From Corynebacterium parakroppenstedtii (GTDB lineage Bacteria > Actinomycetota > Actinomycetes > Mycobacteriales > Mycobacteriaceae): 64,000 nucleotides of DNA. Below, piece after piece: positions 33,330 to 42,402 of this stretch. The DNA lies in contig NZ_JAGSOA010000001.1 of NCBI RefSeq assembly GCF_019754935.1, positions 1,240,001-1,304,000 on the forward strand, written 5' to 3'. Position 1 is the stretch's first letter, and each line of letters opens with the position of its first letter. The position numbers and the translations under genes were made by a program. Below the pieces are notes generated by a model. The model was not told the origin of the DNA and made no database searches. It saw only the letters and a program-made list of their open reading frames with translations.

Positions 33330-35747
33330 GTGGTAACACACCCTAAAAGTTTCGGCGAGGAGCTCCTGGAGAGTATCCGCACAACGTTTCCTCGCTTCGA
33401 GATCCTACACACCGAGACGCTTCCGGCACGTAAGGGCCGGCATGGGGTTTGGCCGTCGTGGCTGCCCCGGGATTTCCGCGACCACCTCGTTGACCAGGGC
33501 ATTGCGCAGCCGTGGGCCCACCAGGTGCGCGTCGCCAATGCTTTGTGGGAGGGCCATGACACGGTGATAGCCACGGGAACCTCGTCGGGAAAGTCTCTGG
33601 GCTACCAGATGCCGATTCTGACCACTCTTGCTGAGGAAAAGAACGCGACCGCCCTATATTTGACCCCGACGAAGGCGCTTGCGAATGATCAGCTGGCTCA
33701 TGTGGCGGGGATGACGCGCGAGGTTGGTTCCCTCCGCGGTGTCAGTGTCGGTGGGTATGACGGCGATACCCCGCCCGAGGCCCGGCGCGCGATTCGAGAT
33801 AGTGTGAAGTGGGTTTTCACCAACCCGGATATGGTGCAGCTGTCGGTGCTGGGTGCGCATGCGCGGTGGGGGCGATTGTTGCGCAACCTACGGTACATCG
33901 TAGTGGATGAGTGTCATGCGTATCGCGGGATGTTTGGCGCCCATGTTTCTCTTGTTTTGCGACGTCTTGACCGCCTGGCCAGGGCGTATGGCGCTTCTCC
34001 AGTGTTTGTGATGGCTAGTGCGACGGCGTCGCGACCGGCGGTTCATGCGTCTCGGCTGTGTGGTCATAATGCTGATGGTTTCGTGGAGGTCACTGACGAC
34101 GCTTCTCCCGCCGGCGAGCGGACGGTGGTGTTGTGGGAGCCGAGTTTCCTTCCCGACATAGAGGGCGAACATGGAGCGCCCGTCCGCAAACCCGCGACTC
34201 AGGAGGCTGCGGATGTGATGGCGAACCTGGTTGCGCAGGGTGCGCGGACCTTGACATTTGTGCGGTCGCGTCGGTCGGCTGAGACGGTCGCTGCCCGGGC
34301 GTCGGAGGCACTGGGGCGGTTGGGACGCCCCGAGGATGGTGCGAGGATAGCTGCTTATCGTGCTGGCTACCTCGCGGAGGACCGCAGGAAGCTGGAACAC
34401 GATTTGGACAATGGAAAGCTGCTGGGGGTGGCGACCACCAATGCCTTGGAGCTCGGGGTGGACATTGGTGGCTTAGATTGTGTCGTAGCCTGCGGTTATC
34501 CGGGGACGATCGCGTCGTTTTGGCAGCAGGCGGGGCGTGCTGGGCGGCGCGGGCAGGGGTCGCTGGTCACGCTGATTGCCCGCGATGAGCCGATGGATAC
34601 GTATCTTGTTCATCATCCTGAGGTGTTGTTGGGGTCTCCGGTGGAGCAAACGGTGTTTAACCCGCACAATCCGTATGTGATGGTGCCTCATTTGTATTGC
34701 GCGGCGGTGGAACGTCCGCTGACCGATGAGGAGATTGATCAGTGGGGTGCCTGGTCGAGCGCCGAGTATTTGTGCGACGCTGGCCTGTTGCGCCGGCGGC
34801 GGCGTGGCTGGTTTGCGGTGGAGAGACCGATTGAGGCGTTGAGCTCGCCGGATGACGCTGAGACCCGTGGGGCTGAGACAGCCGGTTTGGGCGCTCTCCT
34901 CCCTCCCGATATTTCGCCGGTGAACGCGCATTCGGTGGTGAGTATCCGCGGCGACGATGGGGGTGACGTCGCCATTGTGGAGGGCGATACCGGTCGGCTG
35001 GTGGGCGTGATCGACCAGGGCCGAGCCATGAGCCAGACGCACACCGGCGCTGTGTATTTGCACCAGGGCGATAGTTATGTCGTCGATGATCTCAGTGTGG
35101 ACGATGGTCTGGCTCTGGTTCACCGCGAGGCTCCCGCGTGGACGACCTGGGCTCGAGAGAACACCAACATTCGCGTTCTTTCTACTCTTTCTTCCCACGA
35201 GTTGGGTGATGGCGTGTGGTTGGCTTTTGTCGAGGTTGAGGTCACTCACCAGGTTGTTGACTACATGCGGCGGATGCCCAGTGGTGAGGTCCTCGATGTC
35301 GTATCCCTTGATCTGCCTGAACAAACATTGACGACGACGGCCGTCGCGTACACGGTGGAGCCATCCACACTTCGGCGGTGGGGTGTGGAGGAACGGGACT
35401 GGCCGGGGTCATTGCATGCCGCCGAACACGCTGCCATCGGAATGTTGCCTTTGATCGCGACGTGCGACCGGTGGGACATCGGTGGCGTGTCCACTGCGCT
35501 GCACCAAGACACAGGCTTGCCGACGGTGTTCGTGTACGACGGCTACCCGGGCGGGGCGGGTTTCGCCGAGTGCGGGTACCGACGCTTCCACGAGTGGATT
35601 ACAGCAACAGCGGAGGCTGTCGCCCATTGTGAGTGTGAAAATGGGTGTCCTTCCTGCGTTCAGTCGCCCAAATGTGGGAATGGAAACGAGCCTCTGGATA
35701 AGACCGGCGCTGTGCGGGTGCTCCGAGGATTGGAGTCGCTGGGGTGA
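33330..35747 (+). CDS. DEAD/DEAH-box helicase with DUF1998 C-terminus (MrfA/YprA-like)
   Basis: 805 residues, GTG start. The RecA-like domains show TGTSSGKSLGYQMP (Walker A), VVDECHAYRGMFG (DECH box), VMASATASRP and QQAGRAGRRGQG. The C-terminal DUF1998 carries a four-cysteine cluster, CECENGCPSCVQSPKC, expected to bind zinc. Bacillus MrfA is a 3'-5' helicase for mitomycin C damage repair, so a DNA repair role is likely. It lies 9 bp after the cutinase gene and is convergent with the Tad locus, as in M. tuberculosis Rv3649. Confidence 0.93.
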   Translation: MVTHPKSFGEELLESIRTTFPRFEILHTETLPARKGRHGVWPSWLPRDFRDHLVDQGIAQPWAHQVRVANALWEGHDTVIATGTSSGKSLGYQMPILTTLAEEKNATALYLTPTKALANDQLAHVAGMTREVGSLRGVSVGGYDGDTPPEARRAIRDSVKWVFTNPDMVQLSVLGAHARWGRLLRNLRYIVVDECHAYRGMFGAHVSLVLRRLDRLARAYGASPVFVMASATASRPAVHASRLCGHNADGFVEVTDDASPAGERTVVLWEPSFLPDIEGEHGAPVRKPATQEAADVMANLVAQGARTLTFVRSRRSAETVAARASEALGRLGRPEDGARIAAYRAGYLAEDRRKLEHDLDNGKLLGVATTNALELGVDIGGLDCVVACGYPGTIASFWQQAGRAGRRGQGSLVTLIARDEPMDTYLVHHPEVLLGSPVEQTVFNPHNPYVMVPHLYCAAVERPLTDEEIDQWGAWSSAEYLCDAGLLRRRRRGWFAVERPIEALSSPDDAETRGAETAGLGALLPPDISPVNAHSVVSIRGDDGGDVAIVEGDTGRLVGVIDQGRAMSQTHTGAVYLHQGDSYVVDDLSVDDGLALVHREAPAWTTWARENTNIRVLSTLSSHELGDGVWLAFVEVEVTHQVVDYMRRMPSGEVLDVVSLDLPEQTLTTTAVAYTVEPSTLRRWGVEERDWPGSLHAAEHAAIGMLPLIATCDRWDIGGVSTALHQDTGLPTVFVYDGYPGGAGFAECGYRRFHEWITATAEAVAHCECENGCPSCVQSPKCGNGNEPLDKTGAVRVLRGLESLG

Positions 35748-35842
35748 GTGAGGGTGCTAGCGAGAACCCGTCGCCATGGGCGTGCGAACGCCAGCCGGTG
35801 AGTATGCGCCTTACCACGCCCCTGCTTCTGCGGGCATCCTGC

Positions 35843-36340
35843 TTATGCTGGCCCGGCGCGGGCACTCGCGGTGGCCGTGAATGGTGAGTGCGCTCCCGAT
35901 ACCTCGACAGACACGATGACGCCTTCGCCCTCAAGCGTGCATGAGCGCAGCGAGGCGTCATTTTCTGCGGCGACCTGCTTGGCCAATGCACAGGCCCCAG
36001 AGGACTCTGGCAATGGGGCCACCGCGGACGGCGTTGACGTTGTACTCGCTGTTGAGAATTCGGGTGCCACGTTTTCCGGGCCGGGATTCGATGCCACGTC
36101 TTCCGGATCGGGGTTTATCGGTGCTGCGGTGGCGATGGCGTGGTAACCGTCAGCAATAGTTTCTTGTAATACATAAGCCGCCGCGAGTGCGGATAAATCC
36201 GCTGCCCTATCAGCTTTTCTGGAATCGACTACTTTGGCCCCAACAGCGACCAGCGTCCCGAAAACACCGATGATTAGTGTGCACACCACCGCTCCCACGA
36301 TGGTCATCGACCCCCGACACCAGAATTCACTCGTACCCAC
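35843..36340 (-). CDS. TadE-like pilus-locus protein (helicase/secretion neighbourhood, Rv3654c type)
   Basis: 165 residues from the GTG at 36340, which has GGAGGGGGAAGG just upstream; an ATG at 36358 is an alternative. A single N-terminal hydrophobic segment (SMTIVGAVVCTLIIGVFGTLVAVGA) is followed by ADRAADLSALAAAYVLQ, then a Pro/Ala/Thr-rich low-complexity stretch and two Cys. It belongs to the last gene of the actinobacterial Tad locus, is probably a minor pilin-like or envelope protein, and ends convergent with the helicase. Confidence 0.8.
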   Translation of the reverse strand: MGTSEFWCRGSMTIVGAVVCTLIIGVFGTLVAVGAKVVDSRKADRAADLSALAAAYVLQETIADGYHAIATAAPINPDPEDVASNPGPENVAPEFSTASTTSTPSAVAPLPESSGACALAKQVAAENDASLRSCTLEGEGVIVSVEVSGAHSPFTATASARAGPA

Positions 36341-36442
36341 GTTGCCTTCCCCCTCCATGTTGTGCCTGTCGTTAAGGCCCTAGTTATTCGCACTCACGCA
36401 TCTAGTACGCCCACTGACCGCGATCAGTTGCGCTTAACCGGA

Positions 36443-36922
36443 TTAGCCGGCGTCACCGGAGCTTCCGATGTTCTCTTCGTTCACGGCTACCGACGTCGAC
36501 TCCGCATCTTTCAGCGGGTTCTTCACTGTCACCGTTACTTTCACGAAGCCAGGCTGGCCTCCCGCACCTGGTGTCGTCGTCACCGTCATGGTCGAGTTTT
36601 TCACCACGCTAGTCATGTGTTATTCGACTTCAGAACGGTTTTCTCCTCGTGCGATGGCACGTGCCGCATTTGCCGACGCTTCCGTTGCAGCTACCTGATT
36701 CGTCACGGCCATGACCCCCACGATGACCATTCCCACGACGACGAGCACCATGGAGATCGCGAACGCGGCTTCGATAGTGACGCTTCCCCTCGCCCACCAC
36801 GACGCCGTGGCGTTGGGTGGAGGAGCGTCAGAATCAGTGTCGTTGTTCTCCACGATGCATGGGCCGGAGGAGACCGACATAGTGTCGTCGGCAAGCCGTG
36901 AACTTAACGATGCCCGGTTCAC
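36443..36922 (-). pseudogene. TadE-like minor pseudopilin gene with an in-frame stop
   Basis: The start is GTG at 36922, overlapping the stop of the upstream pilin (GTGA). The first 100 codons include ARGSVTIEAAFAISMVLVVV, the TadE-type membrane segment, and NAARAIARGENRSEVE. A TAA at 36620-36622 then ends the frame. The same frame continues without further stops for 58 codons (TMTVTTTPGAGGQPGFVKV) to TAA 36443-36445. That distal part matches what follows in Rv3655c-like proteins. The simplest reading is a nonsense mutation; a truncated product of about 100 residues or readthrough is also possible. Confidence 0.7.
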
Positions 36923-37269
36923 TTCTTTTTGCTGTTCAGAGCATCTTCGATGATTCCTTTGAGGGCATTTTCTACCTCGCCGCCTGAGACGATGACGTAG
37001 AGCAGCCCGGCAAATGCGGCAGCAGCCACGCACACCAAGGCGTATTCCAAGGTGGCCATGCCACGCTCGTTAAACAGCGCCGCGCGGGCCCGGTCCCACC
37101 ACCTCATGGGCGAGGGCTCGGATGTGTTCTTGTTATCCGAGATAGAAATGTCATCCGCGGGAGAAGTATCGACGGATCGTGAGGAGAGCTGAGCGTCAGT
37201 GTCCGTTGATGTGTGCTGCTCAGCAATCGGATTAGTAGGTACTGCGTGGGTAGGTACTGCACAAGTCAT
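36919..37269 (-). CDS. Flp-type prepilin / DUF4244 protein (Rv3656c type)
   Basis: 116 residues from the ATG at 37269 (GAAAGGACTC upstream). A long, hydrophilic N-terminal leader (about 70 residues) is unusual for Flp pilins. It is followed by ERGMATLEYALVCVAAAAFA, a prepilin-like Gly/Met-Ala-Thr-x-Glu-Tyr processing site and hydrophobic helix. It is probably the major pilin of the Tad pilus. Its stop overlaps the GTG of the next gene. Confidence 0.82.
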   Translation of the reverse strand: MTCAVPTHAVPTNPIAEQHTSTDTDAQLSSRSVDTSPADDISISDNKNTSEPSPMRWWDRARAALFNERGMATLEYALVCVAAAAFAGLLYVIVSGGEVENALKGIIEDALNSKKK

Positions 37270-37468
37270 GATGAGTCCTTTCGAAAAGATGGCGGATGAC
37301 AGGCCACACCACAACAGTGAGGCCTAAAACGCCAGGTCAATGAATATGGAGAAATAAACCTTGATTGAGAAATAACCTCAAGAAATAAAACAGAGGAGAA
37401 CCAGCAGATGAAATACTGCGGTGGACTACGGCCACCTATCGCCACCTGAATTATGAAGCTCCCCGTCG
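37270..37468. other. Gap inside the Tad locus
   Basis: About 200 bp between tadC and the pilin gene, AT-rich compared with its neighbours. It probably holds a separate promoter for the pilin transcript, since the genes before it are coupled by overlaps and this one is not. Confidence 0.4.
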
Positions 37469-37942
37469 TCATGACAACCCCGATAACAGTCCGATAGCAA
37501 TAGGAACTAGCCCCACCGCTATAAAGGCCGGAAGGAAACAGAAGCTCAACGGCAGCGCCACATACACGCTGGCTTTCTCCGCCTCCGCTACCGCCTGATC
37601 CGTCGCCCGATGCCGCATCTGCATCGACAACGCACCGATATCGGCCGCTAACCGAGTACCCGACCGGGCACTTCGACGCACACGCCGAGCAAAATCACCG
37701 AGCACCTCATTCTCAGCACACAATGCCCAGGTGAGGTCGGAATCCACCCCCATCGTTAACCGGTTTGCCGTGCCCTTCCAGACGTCAACAAATTGGGACC
37801 CGCCATCGGCCACCGCCCCCACCGCTGCGCCTACCGGAAGACCACACGACAAACACGCTTTCACCAGGTCCAAATCGGCGGCCGCATTTAACATGGCCCC
37901 CGCAGGGCCCGCACTCCCGACGTTCTTCTTCGCCGCCGTCAC
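37469..37942 (-). CDS. tadC: TadC-like inner-membrane platform protein
   Basis: 157 residues from the GTG at 37942, which overlaps the tadB stop (GTGA). It has the T2SS-F domain helices (LDLVKACLSCGLPVGAAVGA, RRSARSGTRLAADI) and a C-terminal pair of membrane segments (ALPLSFCFLPAFIAVGLVPI). The longer in-frame extension to 38362 lies inside tadB and is not real. With TadB it forms the inner-membrane platform for pilus assembly. Confidence 0.85.
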   Translation of the reverse strand: MTAAKKNVGSAGPAGAMLNAAADLDLVKACLSCGLPVGAAVGAVADGGSQFVDVWKGTANRLTMGVDSDLTWALCAENEVLGDFARRVRRSARSGTRLAADIGALSMQMRHRATDQAVAEAEKASVYVALPLSFCFLPAFIAVGLVPIAIGLLSGLS

Positions 37943-38589
37943 ACCGCCACCGCCTTCGCCATGAGCGCGCGGGACCACTCCAGCCCCACGACCTCCAAAA
38001 CAACCCCCACCAGGAGCAACAGGCCGCCGAGCTGCGTCGTCAATAAAAACTGAATGGAACCCGCACCCATCGACTGGCCCATTGTCACTCCGACGAGCGG
38101 TAGAAACATCAGCACGCGGGTCGATGCTCGAGGGCCCGCCAACGATGCTTCGGCCCGCTCCTGGTGATGGAGCTTCGCCTGGAGATCTGCCGCCGTGGCC
38201 TGCATGACCTCCGCTAAAGGCACCCCAGTGCGGTGAGATACCAACCATGCCCGGGCGATCGCCTGCCGCCCGACCTGATCCGGCTCGCAGGACCACGTGC
38301 TCAACGGAGCGCACGGAGCGCCCAACCAGGCACAATGGTTCACCATCGCGCGAAGCTCGCACGCGACCTGGCCTTCCATGCCATCCACGCCGTCCATTTC
38401 GTCGGCAACGTGACGAACCGCTACCAAGGGCCTTGCACCGGCCAGGAGCTCACTCGCGATCATGCTGCTGGCCTGCGCCCAGTGAGCAACCGTCCGACGC
38501 TGGTTGGTACGACCTCGCTTATCACTGCGGGCTCGCTGGCCCTCCACCACCGCGATCACACACGACAGCGGCACACCCAACGGGATCAT
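37939..38589 (-). CDS. tadB: TadB-like inner-membrane platform protein
   Basis: 216 residues from the ATG at 38589. The ATG overlaps the tadA stop (ATGA) and GAGGTGG lies upstream within tadA. It is a T2SS-F family protein with ASSMIASELLAGARPLVAV and GVPLAEVMQATAADLQ, ending in two hydrophobic helices (VLMFLPLVGVTMGQSMGAG; LLTTQLGGLLLLVGVVLEVV). It belongs to the coupled CpaE-TadA-TadB-TadC operon. Confidence 0.87.
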   Translation of the reverse strand: MIPLGVPLSCVIAVVEGQRARSDKRGRTNQRRTVAHWAQASSMIASELLAGARPLVAVRHVADEMDGVDGMEGQVACELRAMVNHCAWLGAPCAPLSTWSCEPDQVGRQAIARAWLVSHRTGVPLAEVMQATAADLQAKLHHQERAEASLAGPRASTRVLMFLPLVGVTMGQSMGAGSIQFLLTTQLGGLLLLVGVVLEVVGLEWSRALMAKAVAV

Positions 38590-39908
38590 CGCGCACCACC
38601 TCGCACGACGCGCTCCCACCATGGCCATGCATCGGTGCGGCCACCATCCGCAGTCCACACCATCACCACTCCAGACGATGAAACACCTGGATACAGCGGT
38701 TGTTTGTCGTTCTCCTTCCCGTCGGTTGGGGAGGAATTCATCCCTACTGGCGGCACCACTCCCACGCTCGCGAGACGACGCGACGGGGCCCGCTCAACGT
38801 GGACAACAACCCGAATCGCGGCGCGGAATTGTGTTCTTACCGACTCCGGAGACATCCCCGCCATCGCCCCCAGGGCCTCGCAGCGCGCCGGAATTTCCTC
38901 CGGCCCGTTCGCATGAATCGTTCCGCAACCCCCGTCGTGGCCAGTGTTTAAAGCCGCGAAAAGTTCCTGAATCTCGGCGCCGCGGATCTCACCCACCACG
39001 ATCCGATCCGGCCTCATCCGCAACGTCTGCTTGACCACGTCGCGCAACGTGATCTCCCCCTGCCCTTCCACATTGGGCGATGTCGTCGTCAACGCGACAA
39101 CATGCGGATGCAGGGGATGCAGCTCACGGGTGTCCTCCACGCACACGATCCGCTCGTCCGGCGAGACTTCCGCAAGCAGGGCGGACAGCAGCGTCGTCTT
39201 GCCTGCGCCCGTCCCGCCAGAGACCACAAACGCCTGACGGCTGCGCACCAACGAGCGCAACTCGTCGGCCATATCGGGCGGCACGCTGCCACTGCGCACA
39301 AGATCATCCAGGCTGGTTGAGGCCGTCCCCAACACGCGCAGCGACAAACACGGATGTTCAACGACAGGCGGTAAGACGGCATGAACGCGAACGCTCCCGC
39401 CGGCAGCGTCGCGTCGATAAAAACCATCCGCATATGGCGACGCGTCATCCAGGCGGCGCCCACACGCGGCTGCTAAACGAACGGCTGTCGCCCGCACGTG
39501 GTCGTCGTCGAGGAAGGGGGAATCCACACGACACAAACCGGCTGGGCCATCAACCCACACCTCCGAGGCCCCGTTGACCAGTACGTCTGTCACATCCGGC
39601 AGATCCAGCAGCGGCTCCACCGGCCCGGCACCGTGGATCTCCCCACGAATCCGACGAACCTCTTGCACGACGCCCGACATCCCGATGCCCGGATATTCCG
39701 CCCGTACCGCCGAGGCAATTGCCGACGTGGACGTATCGCCATTGCCCTGCGCAAGCCTCATGCGGATTCGGTCACTCACTGCTCCTGCCTGCGCCGAGGC
39801 TCCTGTCTGTGCCGACGCCCCTGCGTGTGCCAGGACGTCGTCGGTGTGAGCAGCCGAATTATCCGCGCCCGAATGACATGACTGCACAAAACTTCGAACC
39901 CTGCTCAT
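38586..39908 (-). CDS. tadA: TadA-type pilus assembly ATPase
   Basis: 440 residues. The secretion ATPase core has the Walker A VVSGGTGAGKTTLLSALL, the Asp box VCVEDTRELHP and Walker B-like MRPDRIVVGEIRGAEIQEL, preceded by the N-terminal GPVEPLLDLPDVTDVLVNG. It powers Tad/Flp pilus assembly. The ATG overlaps the stop of the CpaE-like gene (ATGA) and its own stop overlaps the tadB start. Confidence 0.93.
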   Translation of the reverse strand: MSRVRSFVQSCHSGADNSAAHTDDVLAHAGASAQTGASAQAGAVSDRIRMRLAQGNGDTSTSAIASAVRAEYPGIGMSGVVQEVRRIRGEIHGAGPVEPLLDLPDVTDVLVNGASEVWVDGPAGLCRVDSPFLDDDHVRATAVRLAAACGRRLDDASPYADGFYRRDAAGGSVRVHAVLPPVVEHPCLSLRVLGTASTSLDDLVRSGSVPPDMADELRSLVRSRQAFVVSGGTGAGKTTLLSALLAEVSPDERIVCVEDTRELHPLHPHVVALTTTSPNVEGQGEITLRDVVKQTLRMRPDRIVVGEIRGAEIQELFAALNTGHDGGCGTIHANGPEEIPARCEALGAMAGMSPESVRTQFRAAIRVVVHVERAPSRRLASVGVVPPVGMNSSPTDGKENDKQPLYPGVSSSGVVMVWTADGGRTDAWPWWERVVRGGAR

Positions 39909-41059
39909 GCTGCCAACTTCCCCATATTCGCGGCACGGCTGTGAGCACTACTTATGGCGCACTGATCGACTGGCAACGATGGCATGCCGTTCTTTATGTA
40001 GCCATCCGCGATCTCACGTAGCCCAGACACCATGCGCGCGAAACTCGACCGCCCACACAGCCGAAGCCCCGTCTCCTCGATTTCCTTCGCGATCTTTTTC
40101 TCGGACGTGAACTCAGCCACCACCGGCATCGACGTCACAGATTCAACGTCTTTGACCCCCACCGACGAGACCACCTCATGCTTCACCACAGCCACCGGGT
40201 CCGCACCGCCCTGGCGCGCCACCCTCGACCAGCGCACTGCCCCGCCTAAACCACGCAATGTCGCAGGGACGACCACAAAAACACAATCGCAGCCAGTGAA
40301 GTCTGCAGCGTCCCACCACGTCGCGCCCGACACATCCACCACCACTGATAGGCCCTCACGAACGAGCGAAGCGGCCACACGCTGCACCAATGCCCCTCGC
40401 TGATTCCACTCCACGGCCGCCGGAGCACCGCGCCCCACCGACAACACACCCACACCCACTGGGGTCGCGGGGATATTCGCCGCCACCGCACGCCCATCGA
40501 CCCCACCGTTTTCCCACCCTCGCACGCTCACATCACCCCACCTCATGCCCGGCTCACTTTCTACGCCGAGGAGGACGTCGTCCGCACCGGACACACAATT
40601 AGCGTCCACCAGCACGGAACCACGCCCTGATCGAGCCCACGACAACGCCAGACCGGCCGCAACAGTGCTTCCACCTGCGCCACCGACGGCCGAGACCACC
40701 GCTGTACAACCGCCCGACCCGGCACCTCGGGAGCATCGCGTCGACAATGCCTCCACCAAGTCGCCCGACCGCGCGGGCAACACCATGACGTCCTCGGCAC
40801 CCACCTGCACACCTCGCTCCCAAGGTGGAGTGCCCGCGCACACCACAAACACACCACGCCGGGGAGGGAGCGCTAATGACGACACCTCGTCCAGGCCCAC
40901 GCAATCCGCCACCACTGCGTCGGCACTGCGCCATCGGGACGCCAACGACGCGTCCATCAGGCCGTCGATAAGCGAAAAGCCCAGAACAGCCGCACATTGT
41001 TCGACTTCTGATAACAAGTGGGGGTCCGCCACCAAGGACACAAGTTCTTTCGAGGACAT
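39905..41059 (-). CDS. CpaE/MinD-like protein (septum-site/Tad locus, Rv3660c type)
   Basis: 384 residues from the ATG at 41059 (an ATG at 41122 is possible; neither has a clear ribosome binding site). The fold looks MinD/ParA-like: VSAVGGAGGSTVAAGLALSW replaces the usual P-loop and lacks the Walker lysine, as in other Rv3660c-type proteins, and VLVDANCVSGADDVLLG forms the next motif. It may guide pilus localisation and couple to TadA, whose gene overlaps its end. Expect little or no classical ATPase activity (inference). Confidence 0.8.
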   Translation of the reverse strand: MSSKELVSLVADPHLLSEVEQCAAVLGFSLIDGLMDASLASRWRSADAVVADCVGLDEVSSLALPPRRGVFVVCAGTPPWERGVQVGAEDVMVLPARSGDLVEALSTRCSRGAGSGGCTAVVSAVGGAGGSTVAAGLALSWARSGRGSVLVDANCVSGADDVLLGVESEPGMRWGDVSVRGWENGGVDGRAVAANIPATPVGVGVLSVGRGAPAAVEWNQRGALVQRVAASLVREGLSVVVDVSGATWWDAADFTGCDCVFVVVPATLRGLGGAVRWSRVARQGGADPVAVVKHEVVSSVGVKDVESVTSMPVVAEFTSEKKIAKEIEETGLRLCGRSSFARMVSGLREIADGYIKNGMPSLPVDQCAISSAHSRAANMGKLAA

Positions 41060-41734
41060 GGGGCAATCGTGGCAAAAACGGTGACGAAACGTCTTGGAAA
41101 AGAGGCTGCACACCACCGTCATTGTGGATAAAAAAAGTTATCCACAGTTTTAGCGCGCACACTACAGAGCACCGGTTCAACGAGGAGCAGCGACCCACAA
41201 AAATGCGTAACAGCCGCCTACGGGAATCCCATGCCCACGGCCTACAGATATAGAGCGACGGCCCGCATCAGGGGGGATCGATGCGGGCCGTCTTACCCGG
41301 CTCGGGGGGATGGCCGGGGCGGGCCACGCTCCTCACCCTTCAAGGGAGGGGGCCCTGCGCTCACAATTTTGGCACATCAAAGGCGCAGAATGCAACACCT
41401 TTTCTAAATACCCCCGCCCTGATGCGGAAAATCGCGCTCACCACTGACAATGCCCCCGTTTACCCTCCACCCGGACATGAAGAAAACAATCGCCACCCCT
41501 GTCTGGAAATTCGTCCCCACAGACGTCGAATCAAACAATGCCCGTTTCATCAGTCACTATTGCCTCGATCCACCCCCGTTAGAGCTATTAAATCCTTTAA
41601 CAAGCCCAACAATGTACAAACTTTTCTGTTCAGGATTTCTTAATACGGCCTCAATCGCTATTTTCCCTAGCGCATGGCACAATTGGGTGAGAAAGTTTTG
41701 ATTTCCCCATGTTTTAATGCGCAGGAGGATGCCC
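41060..41734. other. Long intergenic region upstream of the holin-X gene, with a strong hairpin
   Basis: About 670 bp without a supportable gene. It includes a perfect 13-bp hairpin at 41257-41292 and then GC-rich sequence turning AT-rich towards the next gene. M. tuberculosis carries several genes between the Tad locus and Rv3669, and here they are absent. Confidence 0.5.
41257..41292. terminator. Strong hairpin, possible terminator
   Basis: GACGGCCCGCATC (41257-41269) pairs perfectly with GATGCGGGCCGTC (41280-41292). No long U run follows on either strand, and no gene ends right here, so it may be part of an unannotated RNA or a remnant terminator. Confidence 0.5.
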
Positions 41735-42274
41735 GTGAGCTCCACGAACAAAAATGGCTTGTACACCGATAGCTCAGACTCGGTTTTCCCCGAGGTAGGC
41801 AGTATCCCTCTCCGCGATGCCGATACTCACGCAGCAGGCCAAGGTAGCATTAATCGCCTGGTCAAGGACGCGTCCGGCCAGATCACCACCCTCGTCCGCA
41901 CCGAAATTGAGCTCGCCAAAGCAGAACTCACGCAGTCGGTAAAGAAGGGCGCCATCGGTGGAGCAATGTTCGCCGTGGCCGGCATTATCGCTTTCTTCAG
42001 CGCGTTCTTCCTCTTCTTCACCCTGGCAGAGGTGCTTGACATCTGGCTCTACCGCTGGGCAGCATTCACCATCGTCTTCGCCGGAATGCTCCTGCTCGCG
42101 GGCATTTTCGCGCTCATCGGGCTCAAGCAGGTCAAGCAGGTGAAGAAGCCAGAAGCAACCATCGACTCCTTCGGCAAACTCCCCGAGGTGGTCCCCAGCG
42201 GTTCATCCAACTCGGGTTCCTCCAAGACTGCGAGCTCAAAGAACGTCGAAACTGCTGAAGGCCTCTACAGCTAA
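41735..42274 (+). CDS. Actinobacterial holin-X family membrane protein (Rv3669 type)
   Basis: 179 residues from the GTG at 41735, with AGGAGG seven bases upstream. An amphipathic helix (VRTEIELAKAELTQSVKKGA) is followed by two strong membrane segments (GGAMFAVAGIIAFFSAFFLF; AFTIVFAGMLLLAGIFALIG) and a Ser-rich tail. The family is named after phage holins, but it is chromosomal and conserved in actinobacteria; nothing here indicates a prophage. Confidence 0.82.
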   Translation: MSSTNKNGLYTDSSDSVFPEVGSIPLRDADTHAAGQGSINRLVKDASGQITTLVRTEIELAKAELTQSVKKGAIGGAMFAVAGIIAFFSAFFLFFTLAEVLDIWLYRWAAFTIVFAGMLLLAGIFALIGLKQVKQVKKPEATIDSFGKLPEVVPSGSSNSGSSKTASSKNVETAEGLYS

Positions 42275-42327
42275 ACGCTAGAAACACTCAGCACCGACGT
42301 GGGTCCATCCACGTCGACACCACCCCG

Positions 42328-42353
42328 CCGACGATGCCCCGCTGCATTGTCGG
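42328..42353 (+). terminator. Rho-independent terminator after the holin-X gene
   Basis: CCGACGATGC (42328-42337) pairs with GCATTGTCGG (42344-42353) and is followed by five T. Confidence 0.85.
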
Positions 42354-42402
42354 TTTTTGGTTCCGTCTACCGTCGAACCTCATGATTTGGTAAACCTGGT
42401 GT

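Noticed and set aside
37469-38362. Long 297-codon version of tadC
   Set aside because: The first 140 codons lie inside tadB in another frame; the GTG at 37942 with GTGA coupling gives a normal TadC-like protein.
41735-42274. Prophage, suggested by the holin-X family name
   Set aside because: No phage genes nearby; the family is chromosomal in actinobacteria and the gene order is the conserved one.
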